Shown: positions 1-8,121 of the stretch, piece after piece
Layout of the letters: each line of letters begins with the position of its first letter
How positions within the stretch are numbered: position 1 is the stretch's first letter
Virus record (IMG/VR): IMGVR_UViG_3300025132_000026
Span: 1-64,000 of that record
Reading direction: 5' to 3' (one strand)
From: a virus
DNA: 64,000 nt
The notes under the pieces: generated by a model
What the model saw: only the letters and a program-made list of their open reading frames with translations
Database searches by the model: none
Told to the model about the DNA's origin: nothing
Translations under genes and position numbers: made by a program

Positions 1-1955
1 GCCATGTTGCGGTTTAGATCGGGATTCTCTGTTCTCGGTGGGCTAGTGCGAGACATTGGGCTACCAAAGATTCTGCTGTATAGCTCCGTTATATTCCTAT
101 CGTAATCTTGCCCGTACATCTTAATCACTTGTGGGATTTCGCCGCCGTCATTGATTACGTTCTGGGAGCCGTCGCTTCTCCAAGCAAACTCCAGCGAACC
201 ACCACTACCTTCTGTGACGTCCCAGTGTTCGAATGTCTTATCAACTAAGTCTCCACGGGTTCTGTCGTATGCGCCCTTGGCTATGTACTCGCCATCAACC
301 AACTGGCTTCTGACTGCTTGTATGTAGTCCTCCATACTTTCTTCAAGGTTGCGAAGCTCTCTCGCGATAAACTCGACTTCACTAACGGCATCGTCTGCAT
401 TGTCGGCGCTCACGCTCTCGTTGGATCTGATCAGCACGCGCAAGTGTGCGGTTTGCTTCTCGGCACCAGCAGGAACGTCATCCGGCTGGGCGCCCACAAG
501 CATTACTACTTCATACTCAACTTCAGCATCTTCACCGGGTAGTTCATAGCCGAGATCATCTAAACCAATCTCAGATACAAAGGCCCGGGCTTCTCTGCCG
601 TATGAATCAAACGGGATGGAGTCCAACATATCGTTAATGTCACCAGAGTCAACTTCGTCGGCAGAGTAGAAGTCATTATCTCGCCTTACAATGTCGGGCC
701 AACCTAAGTCAACTTCGAAGCTCATCTCACTTTGAATGGAGATATATGCGTATTGTCCGTCGCCACCCCAGTCGTTAGGATCTTGAACCTCTACGTAAAG
801 ACTTGTGTAATCTCCCTCGTAGTTATTAACAACTTCATCGACTGCTTCTTGAATGTCGTCGATATTTATCATCCCTTCGAAATTAACGTCAGGGTTCTCG
901 CCTTGAAGGTACTCGTTCATCTCTTCGAAGCCGGACAGATCGCTGGAGTGTTCGCCAGTTTCATGGACTGAATTGATAGGTGCGTTCTGAATAAACCAGC
1001 TAATGTATTCCCAAAGTTCCGAGTCCGGTGCGTTGTTGCCTCGTCCTTTAATTTGATAGAGTATTTGATCGTCTTCGTTCCAAGTCATAGTCACATAAGA
1101 CGATGATGCCTTGCGCTTCTCTTTGCGTTCACGGAGCGATACAAGCACACCACGCGAGTCTGATCCGCAGTGCCCCATACGCTCACCTTCGATAGAGCAA
1201 TTGTATGTGTTCAGGTTATACCAGTAAAGACCATTATCAAACTGGTGGATAACCATATTTGGATCTTCTCTATTCTCTAAATCTTCTATTGCAGTCTGGA
1301 AGGCAGTCTCAATATTGTCGCTCTTGATTAACTCATAGTTGGTGGGCTCGTCGTTAAGCCAAGCAAATAGTTTATCATAGTTATACCACCAACCTTTAAA
1401 CTCGCGTAACATTGTTGCGGCAAGTTCTTCTTTTACTTTCTCGACCTTTTCGGATTCAACGCCTGCTTTGCTCAGAGCCTTAACTGCTTTCATAAAGGCT
1501 TTGCGCCAAGCGCCAGAAGGCTTTGCCAAGACATTCAATACATTTTGAGCCACGAAAACAATGCGCTTGTTTTGCTCAATCATTTCGTCGTCGTATTCCT
1601 TGCGGACAACTGGCTTGTCATCAACACCACCAACATAATACGGAGTCATTGTTCTAGCTCTATACGGTGCGTTGCCGGCGGCGGATCTATCCTCGGGAGG
1701 TATAACTTGAATCTCGTCCTTGAAGGTTCTTTCCATAAAGCCTTCCCAATTTCTTTGAGCAAAGGTTCTTCCGTTGCGGGGCAACTCGTATTTCTTCCAT
1801 TCGTTGCCTGCGTATGTCTTTGCTTTCTCGGGTGCGTTCGGCATAGCTGACTCAATAAAATCAACAACGCTCTCGGGCAAGCCTATGTCTCGCAAACCCT
1901 CTGTTAAAACTTCTTCGCGAAGATATTCAAACCAATTGCCTGTAGATATATCCAT
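1..1955 (-). CDS. PcfJ-like phage protein, 3' end outside window
   Basis: The frame opens at an ATG at 1955 and stays open to the window edge, giving at least 651 residues with the C-terminus missing. I translated it by hand. Residues about 252-310 carry an EG-x2-M-x-HCG motif, then SLR, a YVTM strand, and QIKGRGN followed by P. That order (EG..HC, G, LR, Q-x-RG-x-N) is characteristic of PcfJ-like proteins, found on conjugative elements and many large phages with unknown biochemical role. The rest is acidic and rich in D, E, N and Y. A late-type promoter element lies about 20 bases upstream. The assignment rests on the motif only. Confidence 0.7.
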   Translation of the reverse strand, partial: MDISTGNWFEYLREEVLTEGLRDIGLPESVVDFIESAMPNAPEKAKTYAGNEWKKYELPRNGRTFAQRNWEGFMERTFKDEIQVIPPEDRSAAGNAPYRARTMTPYYVGGVDDKPVVRKEYDDEMIEQNKRIVFVAQNVLNVLAKPSGAWRKAFMKAVKALSKAGVESEKVEKVKEELAATMLREFKGWWYNYDKLFAWLNDEPTNYELIKSDNIETAFQTAIEDLENREDPNMVIHQFDNGLYWYNLNTYNCSIEGERMGHCGSDSRGVLVSLRERKEKRKASSSYVTMTWNEDDQILYQIKGRGNNAPDSELWEYISWFIQNAPINSVHETGEHSSDLSGFEEMNEYLQGENPDVNFEGMINIDDIQEAVDEVVNNYEGDYTSLYVEVQDPNDWGGDGQYAYISIQSEMSFEVDLGWPDIVRRDNDFYSADEVDSGDINDMLDSIPFDSYGREARAFVSEIGLDDLGYELPGEDAEVEYEVVMLVGAQPDDVPAGAEKQTAHLRVLIRSNESVSADNADDAVSEVEFIARELRNLEESMEDYIQAVRSQLVDGEYIAKGAYDRTRGDLVDKTFEHWDVTEGSGGSLEFAWRSDGSQNVINDGGEIPQVIKMYGQDYDRNITELYSRIFGSPMSRTSPPRTENPDLNRNM

Positions 1956-1972
1956 TAATTAAACTCCATCAC

Positions 1973-1982
1973 TATAAATAGT
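1973..1982 (-). promoter_or_regulatory. Late-type promoter element
   Basis: The coding strand reads ACTATTTATA in the 42-base gap before the PcfJ-like gene. It matches the element recurring before capsid, sheath and fibre genes, and there is no -35 box. Confidence 0.5.
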
Positions 1983-1997
1983 TGTTTTTATCAGTAT

Positions 1998-2756
1998 CTA
2001 CGCAAAAGGCTCCGTCTTTAACAACTCTGCCGTATCTTGCCACGTTTCAACCTCATGAGCAGACCCGTTAGGATGTTGTCTTAGGGCCGTTGCTAGCGCA
2101 TAATCGTTGCCAGGAAACGGTATCCTATCGCCGACAAAAATTATCTCATTATGCTCTAAGGCATCTTTAAAATATCTCTCAACTATCTGAGACTTATCTT
2201 TCCCAACATTGAATATGTCGATGCTGACAGCGCCGCCGATGACAAAATCTAGTTTTGGATATTCCTCTTTTAGATCCTCTACAATCTTTTCTCTTTCGTT
2301 GTGTTCTGGATCGTATTCTTCGTAAGCTTTTCTTTGTTCTGGGGTTGCCCTTCTTCCAACAATTGAAAAGTTTACCATACCTACTCTTTCTTCATAATGA
2401 TTGCCGGTCTTTATTGGAAATTCTGATTCGGCAACAATCTTGTCCAAATCCGCATAGAGGCCGCGAGGTGCACGGAATTTATTTTCATACACTGTCTCCC
2501 ATTCATTGTATCCGGTAGCATTAACAGTCTCAATTTTTTGATGAAATATGTTTCCCATACAAGCAAAGACACCATCGACCTTATCAACAATCCTACTCCC
2601 CAATTGGTCCAGAATCCTAACAAAAGAGCCGCCCGATACGATGTACACCTCTTTGTTTTCCATCCATCTCAAAAATTGCTTTTGAAATTTTTTATCTATC
2701 TTAGATTTTGCCGGAGTAAGCGTTCCATCGACGTCGAAAAGAAATATTCTACTCAT
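1998..2756 (-). CDS. Eukaryotic-type phosphomannomutase (HAD family)
   Basis: The 252-residue product resembles human PMM1/PMM2, the HAD-type phosphomannomutases that interconvert mannose-6-phosphate and mannose-1-phosphate for GDP-mannose synthesis. The nucleophile motif is FDVDGTLT at residues 7-14 (D8 and D10). It continues with a GGS loop, a NFSIVGR segment, a GGAVSIDIF segment and a late GDR-x3-PGND motif, all in the order of the PMM family and near its usual length of about 250. Most bacteria use the unrelated alpha-D-phosphohexomutase ManB for this step. It sits at the end of the groEL-led operon, four bases after a small membrane-protein gene. Family call is strong; the exact substrate is inferred. 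Confidence 0.85.
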   Translation of the reverse strand: MSRIFLFDVDGTLTPAKSKIDKKFQKQFLRWMENKEVYIVSGGSFVRILDQLGSRIVDKVDGVFACMGNIFHQKIETVNATGYNEWETVYENKFRAPRGLYADLDKIVAESEFPIKTGNHYEERVGMVNFSIVGRRATPEQRKAYEEYDPEHNEREKIVEDLKEEYPKLDFVIGGAVSIDIFNVGKDKSQIVERYFKDALEHNEIIFVGDRIPFPGNDYALATALRQHPNGSAHEVETWQDTAELLKTEPFA

Positions 2757-2759
2757 TTA

Positions 2760-3110
2760 TCATCTCCAAAAAAGCTGGACACCTATTATCAGAAAGGATA
2801 GAAATACACAGATCATTGTCCTTACCGTAAACATGGTTTCGTTTAGAAAGTACCACGTCAATATCGGGAAGGTCAGATAGGACATACAAAAAATTAAAAA
2901 TCTAGGACCCCAAACTTCTCCCCATTCTTCATAGCAAAGTTTTATACCATACCAAAAACAAATACCAGTCGGCACAGAGTATAAAACTGCTGCCAATACT
3001 GGCTTATCCTTCCACCAATCCCATACAAATTGGGAGTTCAATTGAAACCAGCCTAGCGTCTGACCAATCGCAAAAAGCGTGCACGCTAAAACTATATTAA
3101 AAGTTGGCAA
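2760..3110 (-). CDS. Small four-helix membrane protein
   Basis: The 116-residue protein is almost entirely hydrophobic, with about four transmembrane segments rich in W, F, Y and L, and little outside the membrane. The size and layout recall the small DMT/EamA-like membrane proteins, but I see no diagnostic motif. The only usable start is TTG at 3110, inside the end of the upstream gene, with a GAGG about 9 bases before it. Lying between a degenerate methyltransferase and a phosphomannomutase, it could act in envelope or sugar metabolism; that is speculation. Confidence 0.65.
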   Translation of the reverse strand: MPTFNIVLACTLFAIGQTLGWFQLNSQFVWDWWKDKPVLAAVLYSVPTGICFWYGIKLCYEEWGEVWGPRFLIFCMSYLTFPILTWYFLNETMFTVRTMICVFLSFLIIGVQLFWR

Positions 3111-3870
3111 TTATCAAATCCTCACATTTAGAGACTTCTTGTGTTGGTCGACCGAATCTGTCAACCATATTGACATTAAAATCTTTATATAAATTGGCGG
3201 CAGCTGGATGATATTTATACAGAATCACGCTTTTCTTTTTTAGACTTGAAAATTTGCGATTTAACATGTGATGATCCACAGTGGTTTCTTCGACTCCTTT
3301 ATTCTTCCCTTCTTCAAAGAAATTATAACTAAATTTTCCTGCTGGTATGATTAGATATTCACCGGGAATGTCTTGCTCATCAAGAGATTTTACGAAATCC
3401 TGGTTCGTGAGCCAGCTAATATCGAAATTGACTGGCTCGCAGTTAACCAGATAAGAAATTGAAAGCACATTCACTCCCTCTGGTTCAAAATCTCCGGAAG
3501 AGATATAGCCAGTGCTTGAGCATCTATTTAAAAGAAAAAACATCGCTGCTCTCATAAAAGGATCTCTGTAAGATACCCACTCTTTCTGAAAATGTAAGAA
3601 CATCTTTTTGTCGTCTTCCGCTCTGCGGTGCATGAACTTTACCATCTCGGCAATTCTAAAGCTATCTTCCAGAAGATATTTCCAAAACTCATACACCACA
3701 TAGCTGTTAGTAAATGACGTAACATTCCGGCCAGATTCTGCCAGATTAAGCTCTAGATTTCCGCCGTAAAACAAAACCGTTGAAACTTCAGCCTGCTCTG
3801 GGATTATCTTTTTTAGATGAGTCAGACACCCTGATAACGAAGGGCCCGGATCTTTAATCGGGGTTCTCAT
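3097..3870 (-). CDS. D12-class adenine methyltransferase-like protein, probably inactive
   Basis: The 257-residue protein follows the layout of D12-class (T4 Dam-type) N6-adenine DNA methyltransferases. It has an N-terminal FYGGN (residues about 34-38) where active enzymes have F-x-GGG, then an N-S-Y helix, then a helix with RAAMFFLLNR and a following G typical of the family. Where the catalytic DPPY should be, after the NQDF segment, it reads YLIIPAG. Both the SAM-binding glycine motif and the catalytic tetrapeptide are therefore altered. It is full length with no frameshift, so it is probably kept for a non-catalytic job, perhaps DNA or SAM binding. It overlaps the glutaredoxin-like gene by four bases. 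Confidence 0.6.
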   Translation of the reverse strand: MRTPIKDPGPSLSGCLTHLKKIIPEQAEVSTVLFYGGNLELNLAESGRNVTSFTNSYVVYEFWKYLLEDSFRIAEMVKFMHRRAEDDKKMFLHFQKEWVSYRDPFMRAAMFFLLNRCSSTGYISSGDFEPEGVNVLSISYLVNCEPVNFDISWLTNQDFVKSLDEQDIPGEYLIIPAGKFSYNFFEEGKNKGVEETTVDHHMLNRKFSSLKKKSVILYKYHPAAANLYKDFNVNMVDRFGRPTQEVSKCEDLIIANF

Positions 3871-4130
3871 TCAAATAGTTCCTCCATGTGGCTCAAAAAT
3901 TCCTGTAATCCACCAATCAGTTTAAAATTGAAAAAATCTCTTTCTCCATATTCAAAAATCAAAGGTAATTTATCAAGTTGATGTTGATCTTTTAAGTGAT
4001 AAAAATAATCTGGACAACCATCCACTAGAGTAAGAACATATTCAAGCCCGAAGTCTTCTAATAGCCTCAAGGCTTTTAAACAATCTGCATCACTACCTTC
4101 TGCAATCAGGTGATATCTTTTACTGAGCAT
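3867..4130 (-). CDS. Glutaredoxin-fold protein without CxxC
   Basis: The 87-residue protein has the glutaredoxin size and pattern: beta strand YHLIAEG, a helix, a second strand with YVLTLVDG, then a LPLIFEYG strand in place of the cis-proline T-V-P-x-I-F, and a terminal IGGLQEFLSHM helix like IGGYDDL. The redox CxxC is absent; the region reads SDADC. Electron transfer by the usual dithiol route is unlikely. The start overlaps the end of the preceding gene (AATGCTCAGTAA), suggesting translational coupling. Confidence 0.5.
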   Translation of the reverse strand: MLSKRYHLIAEGSDADCLKALRLLEDFGLEYVLTLVDGCPDYFYHLKDQHQLDKLPLIFEYGERDFFNFKLIGGLQEFLSHMEELFE

Positions 4131-4653
4131 TCTTTATGGTTCGTTTAAACTCCTCAAGTTTCTCAGCCAAGACTTCTGGATCTATGTCAGGAGGCAGCGG
4201 AATGGCGCCGTTTTTAATCGTTTCATGAAGCTGATTGGCCGCGGCCTCAAGCTGGTCAGGTTGGCCGGCCTGGAAGTTTGGCGGGTAAATATCAGAGGCG
4301 TACGGATTTGGTACCGGTGTGGGCGCCTGTTGCACGCTCTGCTGTGGGGTCTCGCTGTACTCTTCTTCATCTTCTGATTCTTCTTGGCCAAGCTGATACG
4401 TGACGTATGAGCCGATAAGGCGCGAGATATCAGAAAGCGTGAAGTCGACTCTAGCCATATTCTCCCTTATCTCTGAAATTTTGTTGGCCGTGTCAGAGCT
4501 AAGGATTTTATCCCCCTTGGCGTGGCCTGTGAGATTGTTTAGCTCTTTGTTTGTTTCGTTTAGACACTGCCTTGATCTTGCTAGCAACCTCTCTAGTTCA
4601 AGATCTAGCTCTTCCATGTCAATTGAATATTGAATATTTACTCTTTGGTTCAT
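4120..4653 (-). CDS. Hypothetical protein with coiled-coil and Pro/Gln linker
   Basis: I do not recognise this 177-residue protein. Residues 10-95 look like long charged helices, probably coiled coil. Residues about 100-150 form an acidic, then Pro/Gln/Ala-rich linker, and the C-terminus has another charged helix. The mix of helix, proline-rich spacer and short basic tail resembles two other unknown proteins at 11560-12395. It lies in the groEL-led operon and overlaps the glutaredoxin-like gene. Confidence 0.6.
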   Translation of the reverse strand: MNQRVNIQYSIDMEELDLELERLLARSRQCLNETNKELNNLTGHAKGDKILSSDTANKISEIRENMARVDFTLSDISRLIGSYVTYQLGQEESEDEEEYSETPQQSVQQAPTPVPNPYASDIYPPNFQAGQPDQLEAAANQLHETIKNGAIPLPPDIDPEVLAEKLEEFKRTIKNAQ

Positions 4654-4654
4654 T

Positions 4655-4945
4655 TTATCCTCTTAATAGTTGTTTTTGTTGGTTAAGGGTGGATTCGATA
4701 ACATCAGGTGCCCCTACCACCACAATTTCTGTGCCCGTGTGCCCTCGATTAATCGTCAATTTAGTAAATCGATGAGAAGACTCTAGGTCTGGCATAAGTC
4801 GGCTTTGTTCGTTCAGTTGTTTTAGGCGTGCCTCTTCTCTTATCATTATAACATGTTCTGGGTTTACAAAAACCTCCCTTAGTGTGTAATCTTGCCGGCT
4901 CGTTACAGTGTTGCTTTGGCATATTTCAGTAAGTTTTACTAGCAT
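4655..4945 (-). CDS. FlbD-like small protein
   Basis: The 96-residue protein has the strand order of the FlbD family: an opening LVKLTEI strand, then VFVNPEHVIMI (compare the family's x-x-NPDLIE-x-I), then FTKLTINRG and a final VVGAPDVIESTL helix (compare V-x-E-S-x-x-E-V). In FlbD proteins these strands form a small beta barrel; the function in phages is unknown. Similarity is by pattern only. It overlaps the end of the 67-residue gene by seven bases. Confidence 0.45.
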   Translation of the reverse strand: MLVKLTEICQSNTVTSRQDYTLREVFVNPEHVIMIREEARLKQLNEQSRLMPDLESSHRFTKLTINRGHTGTEIVVVGAPDVIESTLNQQKQLLRG

Positions 4946-5142
4946 GCTTTCTCCATAGGATATACATCCCTTCTTTTAAGTTTCCACTCTTGACCATTAG
5001 CATAAACCTGATAAACGGTATTGGTTCCACCCATATAAACACCAACGGTGGGTCTCTCGGTCATTCGATGCCTCATACCCTTTTCCGATTCACTCCACAA
5101 TTCAACACCTTGTGGTATGTGAACTAAGTCACCTTGTTGCAT
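4939..5142 (-). CDS. Small hypothetical protein downstream of groEL
   Basis: This 67-residue protein starts directly after the groEL stop (TAAATG). The sequence suggests a small beta barrel: DLVHIPQGVELW, then VGVYMG, VYQVYANGQEWKLKRRDVYP. It is short for GroES and lacks a mobile-loop-like segment, so I do not call it a co-chaperonin; a better GroES candidate lies at 26917-27189. Many phages carry such small barrel proteins of unknown role. Confidence 0.55.
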   Translation of the reverse strand: MQQGDLVHIPQGVELWSESEKGMRHRMTERPTVGVYMGGTNTVYQVYANGQEWKLKRRDVYPMEKAC

Positions 5143-6726
5143 TTAATCAGTCTCCGTCTGAATAATACCAAAATTGGTAGTAATTAGCGTGGCGGCGGTG
5201 CTGGCACCGTTCTGTAGTGCTGTTCTGGATACCTTTACGGGGTCTATAATACCACATTTAAACAAATCTGTCAACTCAGATCTGCGGAAATCCCAGCCGT
5301 TTCCATCTTTTGAATTCAAAACCTTTTGTACAATAATGTCAGGGGAATCTCCAGAATTCAAAGCCATCTGCCTGATTGGCTCTCGGCATGCGTTCTGCAC
5401 TACTACGGCTCCCACCCCTTGGTCTGTGTGGCCATCCTCTGTGGAAATAATTATTCTTTCTGACGCTCTGAGTAATGCCACTCCACCTCCGGGTACAATA
5501 CCCTCTGCTTGGGCCGCCTTAACAGCCTCAAGTGCATCCTCAATGCGGTGTTTCTTTTCAATCATCTCAACTTCTGTTGTTCCACCGACCCTAATTACAG
5601 CTACTGCAGATCCTAGTCTGACAATCCTGCTCTGGATTCGACTACACTCCTGCAAGTCGTCTGTTTGTGTTATCGAATCTTTTAGGTCCTCAATTTTTTG
5701 TTCTATCAAATCATAGTCTGCGGCGCCTCCAACAATCGTTGTCAGTCTTCTGTCAGATTCTATAAAGTTTGCAGTACCAAAATCCACCAACTCTATGTTT
5801 TGTAGTTTCCTTCCGCTTTCTCTTGTTATGAATGTTGCTCCAGTTGATAGCGCCATATCGTTCAAGATATTTCTGCGGTCTTCTCCATATAAAGGTGCTT
5901 TTATTGCGGCGACCTTTAGTGAGCCTCGCATAGAATTCATAATCAGAGCAGCCAGCGCTTGGCCCTCGATATCCTCTGCGATTATCACCAGTGGTCTGTT
6001 CTCTCTCGCAATCAACTCCAAGGCTGGCAAGATTTGTTCAACTGTTGCTATCTTGTGATCAGTGATAAGAAACAGTGGCTCTTCATGATGCATCACTCCC
6101 CTTCTTTCGTCAGTTATGAAGGCTGATGCACAGTATGTACCGTTAAACCTAAACCCTTCGGTTATATCCAGTATAGTGTCCACCGAGCGTGACTCTTCAA
6201 TTGTGATTGTCCCGTCTTGACCTACTCTATCGACAGCCATCGAAATAAGCTTCCCGATAGATTTATCATTATTAGCCGAAATTGTTGCGATATGTTCAAT
6301 ATCTTCTACACTCGTAACCGGACGCGCAAGATCTTTCAGGTTTTTGACCACCTCTCTCACAGCCAGATCGATTCCTCTTTGCAACTCTGTTGGAGATATG
6401 CCAGATGTTATATACCTCTGCGATTCTCTGAGGATTGCTCTTGCGAGAACTGTTGCGGTGGTTGTACCATCGCCGGCTTCGTTGTTAGTCTCAATTGCAG
6501 CTTGCTTGATTACTTGTGCTGCAGCATTCTCAAAAGGATCTTCGCATTTTACAAATGCTGCGACTGTAACGCCGTCCTTTGTGATAAATGGGTTCTTGCC
6601 TTTTTCTTGTAGAAGGACATTTCGACCTCTTGGCCCAAGAGTTGAAGCCACGTTATCGGCAAGCTTGTTGGCGCCGGCCATTATCTTTTGTTGTAGTGTT
6701 TGATTGTCGTCATATGCGCGACTCAT
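5143..6726 (-). CDS. groEL: GroEL-type chaperonin (Hsp60)
   Basis: The 527-residue product is a complete group I chaperonin. The ATP-site motifs are all present: TLGPRGRNV (residues 29-37), TKDGVTV (49-55), AGDGTTTATVLA (84-95) and a later VPGGGVALLRA. The C-terminal Gly-Met tail of E. coli GroEL is missing. GroEL forms a double ring that folds client proteins with a GroES lid; phage GroELs are thought to fold phage proteins such as capsid or tail components. A perfect-consensus sigma-70 promoter sits just upstream, so it is probably expressed early with host polymerase. A GroES-like partner is encoded 20 kb away at 26917-27189. Confidence 0.96.
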   Translation of the reverse strand: MSRAYDDNQTLQQKIMAGANKLADNVASTLGPRGRNVLLQEKGKNPFITKDGVTVAAFVKCEDPFENAAAQVIKQAAIETNNEAGDGTTTATVLARAILRESQRYITSGISPTELQRGIDLAVREVVKNLKDLARPVTSVEDIEHIATISANNDKSIGKLISMAVDRVGQDGTITIEESRSVDTILDITEGFRFNGTYCASAFITDERRGVMHHEEPLFLITDHKIATVEQILPALELIARENRPLVIIAEDIEGQALAALIMNSMRGSLKVAAIKAPLYGEDRRNILNDMALSTGATFITRESGRKLQNIELVDFGTANFIESDRRLTTIVGGAADYDLIEQKIEDLKDSITQTDDLQECSRIQSRIVRLGSAVAVIRVGGTTEVEMIEKKHRIEDALEAVKAAQAEGIVPGGGVALLRASERIIISTEDGHTDQGVGAVVVQNACREPIRQMALNSGDSPDIIVQKVLNSKDGNGWDFRRSELTDLFKCGIIDPVKVSRTALQNGASTAATLITTNFGIIQTETD

Positions 6727-6749
6727 TAATACCTCGCAGTTATGTATAT

Positions 6750-6778
6750 ATTATAATCATTTTTTAGATAAATGTCAA
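6750..6778 (-). promoter_or_regulatory. Consensus sigma-70 promoter of groEL operon
   Basis: On the coding strand TTGACA (6778-6773), a 17-base spacer and TATAAT (6755-6750) match the E. coli consensus exactly. The -35 box overlaps the stop codon of the preceding gene. It should drive groEL and the eight genes after it. Confidence 0.9.
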
Positions 6779-8112
6779 ACTTTATTTTCATCATCAGGCT
6801 CACTTAATTGTGCCTGGAGAGTTTGTTGAATTTTAACAGAGTCTTGGATTGCCCTGTTGCCCGAATTGATGGCAGAACTTCGCTTTTCTACCAAAAAGTA
6901 TTTGTTTACATTCTCTGATAAAGCTTGCGTGGCCGTGAATAGTTGCATAACTTCTTCGTTTAGTTTGTTCATGTGACTTCTTGCAACGTTCAAAATTTGT
7001 TCTTCGGTAAATGGCAGTTCTCCTAATTGCTGATACTCCACAAAGTCATAGCTAATTAATTGTGCTGGGCTGATATGCCACTGTGTTCCACCGGCTTTTT
7101 CGAGCAGCAAGTTCCACTCCTCAATAATTGCCTCGTTAAGATCTTGTTCTGCCGCAGCTTGGTCGGGTGCCTGCGCAGCTGTTTCGCGCTTCTTCCTAAC
7201 CCTTTCGGAATACCCAGCGGTCCTTTGAAGTAGGTTATACTTTGATTCCCAGCTATCATCAGGTAATTTAAGTTCACCCCCTTTCGTTCTCACTGTCTCA
7301 CCCTTTAGGAGACGAATAGAGTCATCTGGACTAAGACCCTGAATTTGAAAGAGTTGCGCTCCTTTAGTTCGGCCGCCGCGAGCAGAGGTCGAGAGTGCGT
7401 CGATGAAATTGTTTTGATCAAATCTGAATTTTTCAATTTTAATTCCGCCTACTTCTTTGTCTTTTCTGGCAACTATATAAACCATTTCACCAAACTCATC
7501 AAGACCGTCAACTAGGTTGGTGTAACTACCTTCGATATTCGTAGTTTTATTAAGCAACTTCAAACTAATTGGCACCGCCTTATCACTATCCGAGAATGCT
7601 ATTAGATCCTGAATGGGCAGATTACCCTTTGCGGAGATCTCAGCCTCTTGTGTTCCCTGTAAAAGTGCCGACAGCCAACCCTCAAATACAAAGCCCGCAG
7701 AAGATGCATTAAAACTCTGGATGACTGCCTTTAATGACTCTAGTATAATAAGTGATGATATGATTCTTCGCGGTGATGTAATTCTACTATTCGGATCTAC
7801 AATTCGCTGCAAGAACTGTAGTTTTCCTTCGATTGTTCGGCCGCCGCCCATAACATTAAAAAGTTTTGTTATCTGCTGGCGTTCCATACTATTGGGATCA
7901 CCCCAAGCCTCCGTGGGTGTAAATTTTGGTAGAGACAGAACAAATTCTCTCGCTCTATCTTGTGCCATCTCTTGTATCGGCTCAGGCTTATGAGCAAACT
8001 CTTCATATATTTCATCAAGAGTATGCTCCACCATCTCCATCAAATCAGTCGGCCTAACCTTTTTGGACTCGCGAGAATACTCTTCTTCTAATATACTTTT
8101 TAAATTGAACAT
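6775..8112 (-). CDS. Phage protein with possible PD-(D/E)xK nuclease core
   Basis: I do not recognise this 445-residue protein as a named family. Residues 140-187 hold a pattern seen in restriction-endonuclease-like folds: a helix with FEGW (E144), then LPIQDLIAF (D169), a short turn, and a strand PISLKLL with S183 and K185 in the position of the E/Q/S-x-K. The N-terminal 120 residues are helical and the C-terminal 130 residues contain coiled coil. It follows the ClpP-like gene in an operon with its own sigma-70 promoter. A nuclease is an inference; a structural or packaging role is possible. Confidence 0.5.
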   Translation of the reverse strand: MFNLKSILEEEYSRESKKVRPTDLMEMVEHTLDEIYEEFAHKPEPIQEMAQDRAREFVLSLPKFTPTEAWGDPNSMERQQITKLFNVMGGGRTIEGKLQFLQRIVDPNSRITSPRRIISSLIILESLKAVIQSFNASSAGFVFEGWLSALLQGTQEAEISAKGNLPIQDLIAFSDSDKAVPISLKLLNKTTNIEGSYTNLVDGLDEFGEMVYIVARKDKEVGGIKIEKFRFDQNNFIDALSTSARGGRTKGAQLFQIQGLSPDDSIRLLKGETVRTKGGELKLPDDSWESKYNLLQRTAGYSERVRKKRETAAQAPDQAAAEQDLNEAIIEEWNLLLEKAGGTQWHISPAQLISYDFVEYQQLGELPFTEEQILNVARSHMNKLNEEVMQLFTATQALSENVNKYFLVEKRSSAINSGNRAIQDSVKIQQTLQAQLSEPDDENKV

Positions 8113-8121
8113 ACAAAAACC

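Noticed and set aside
4939-5142. Gene next to groEL as GroES
   Set aside because: At 67 residues it is too short and lacks the mobile loop and the terminal strand pattern. The protein at 26917-27189 fits much better.
5174-5716. 180-residue open frame on the plus strand
   Set aside because: It is fully antisense to groEL, has no ribosome site, and its Ser/Ile-rich composition is what the reverse strand of a real gene gives. The same holds for all other plus-strand frames, including 20892-21404 inside dnaE and 9394-9738 opposite the acidic gene.
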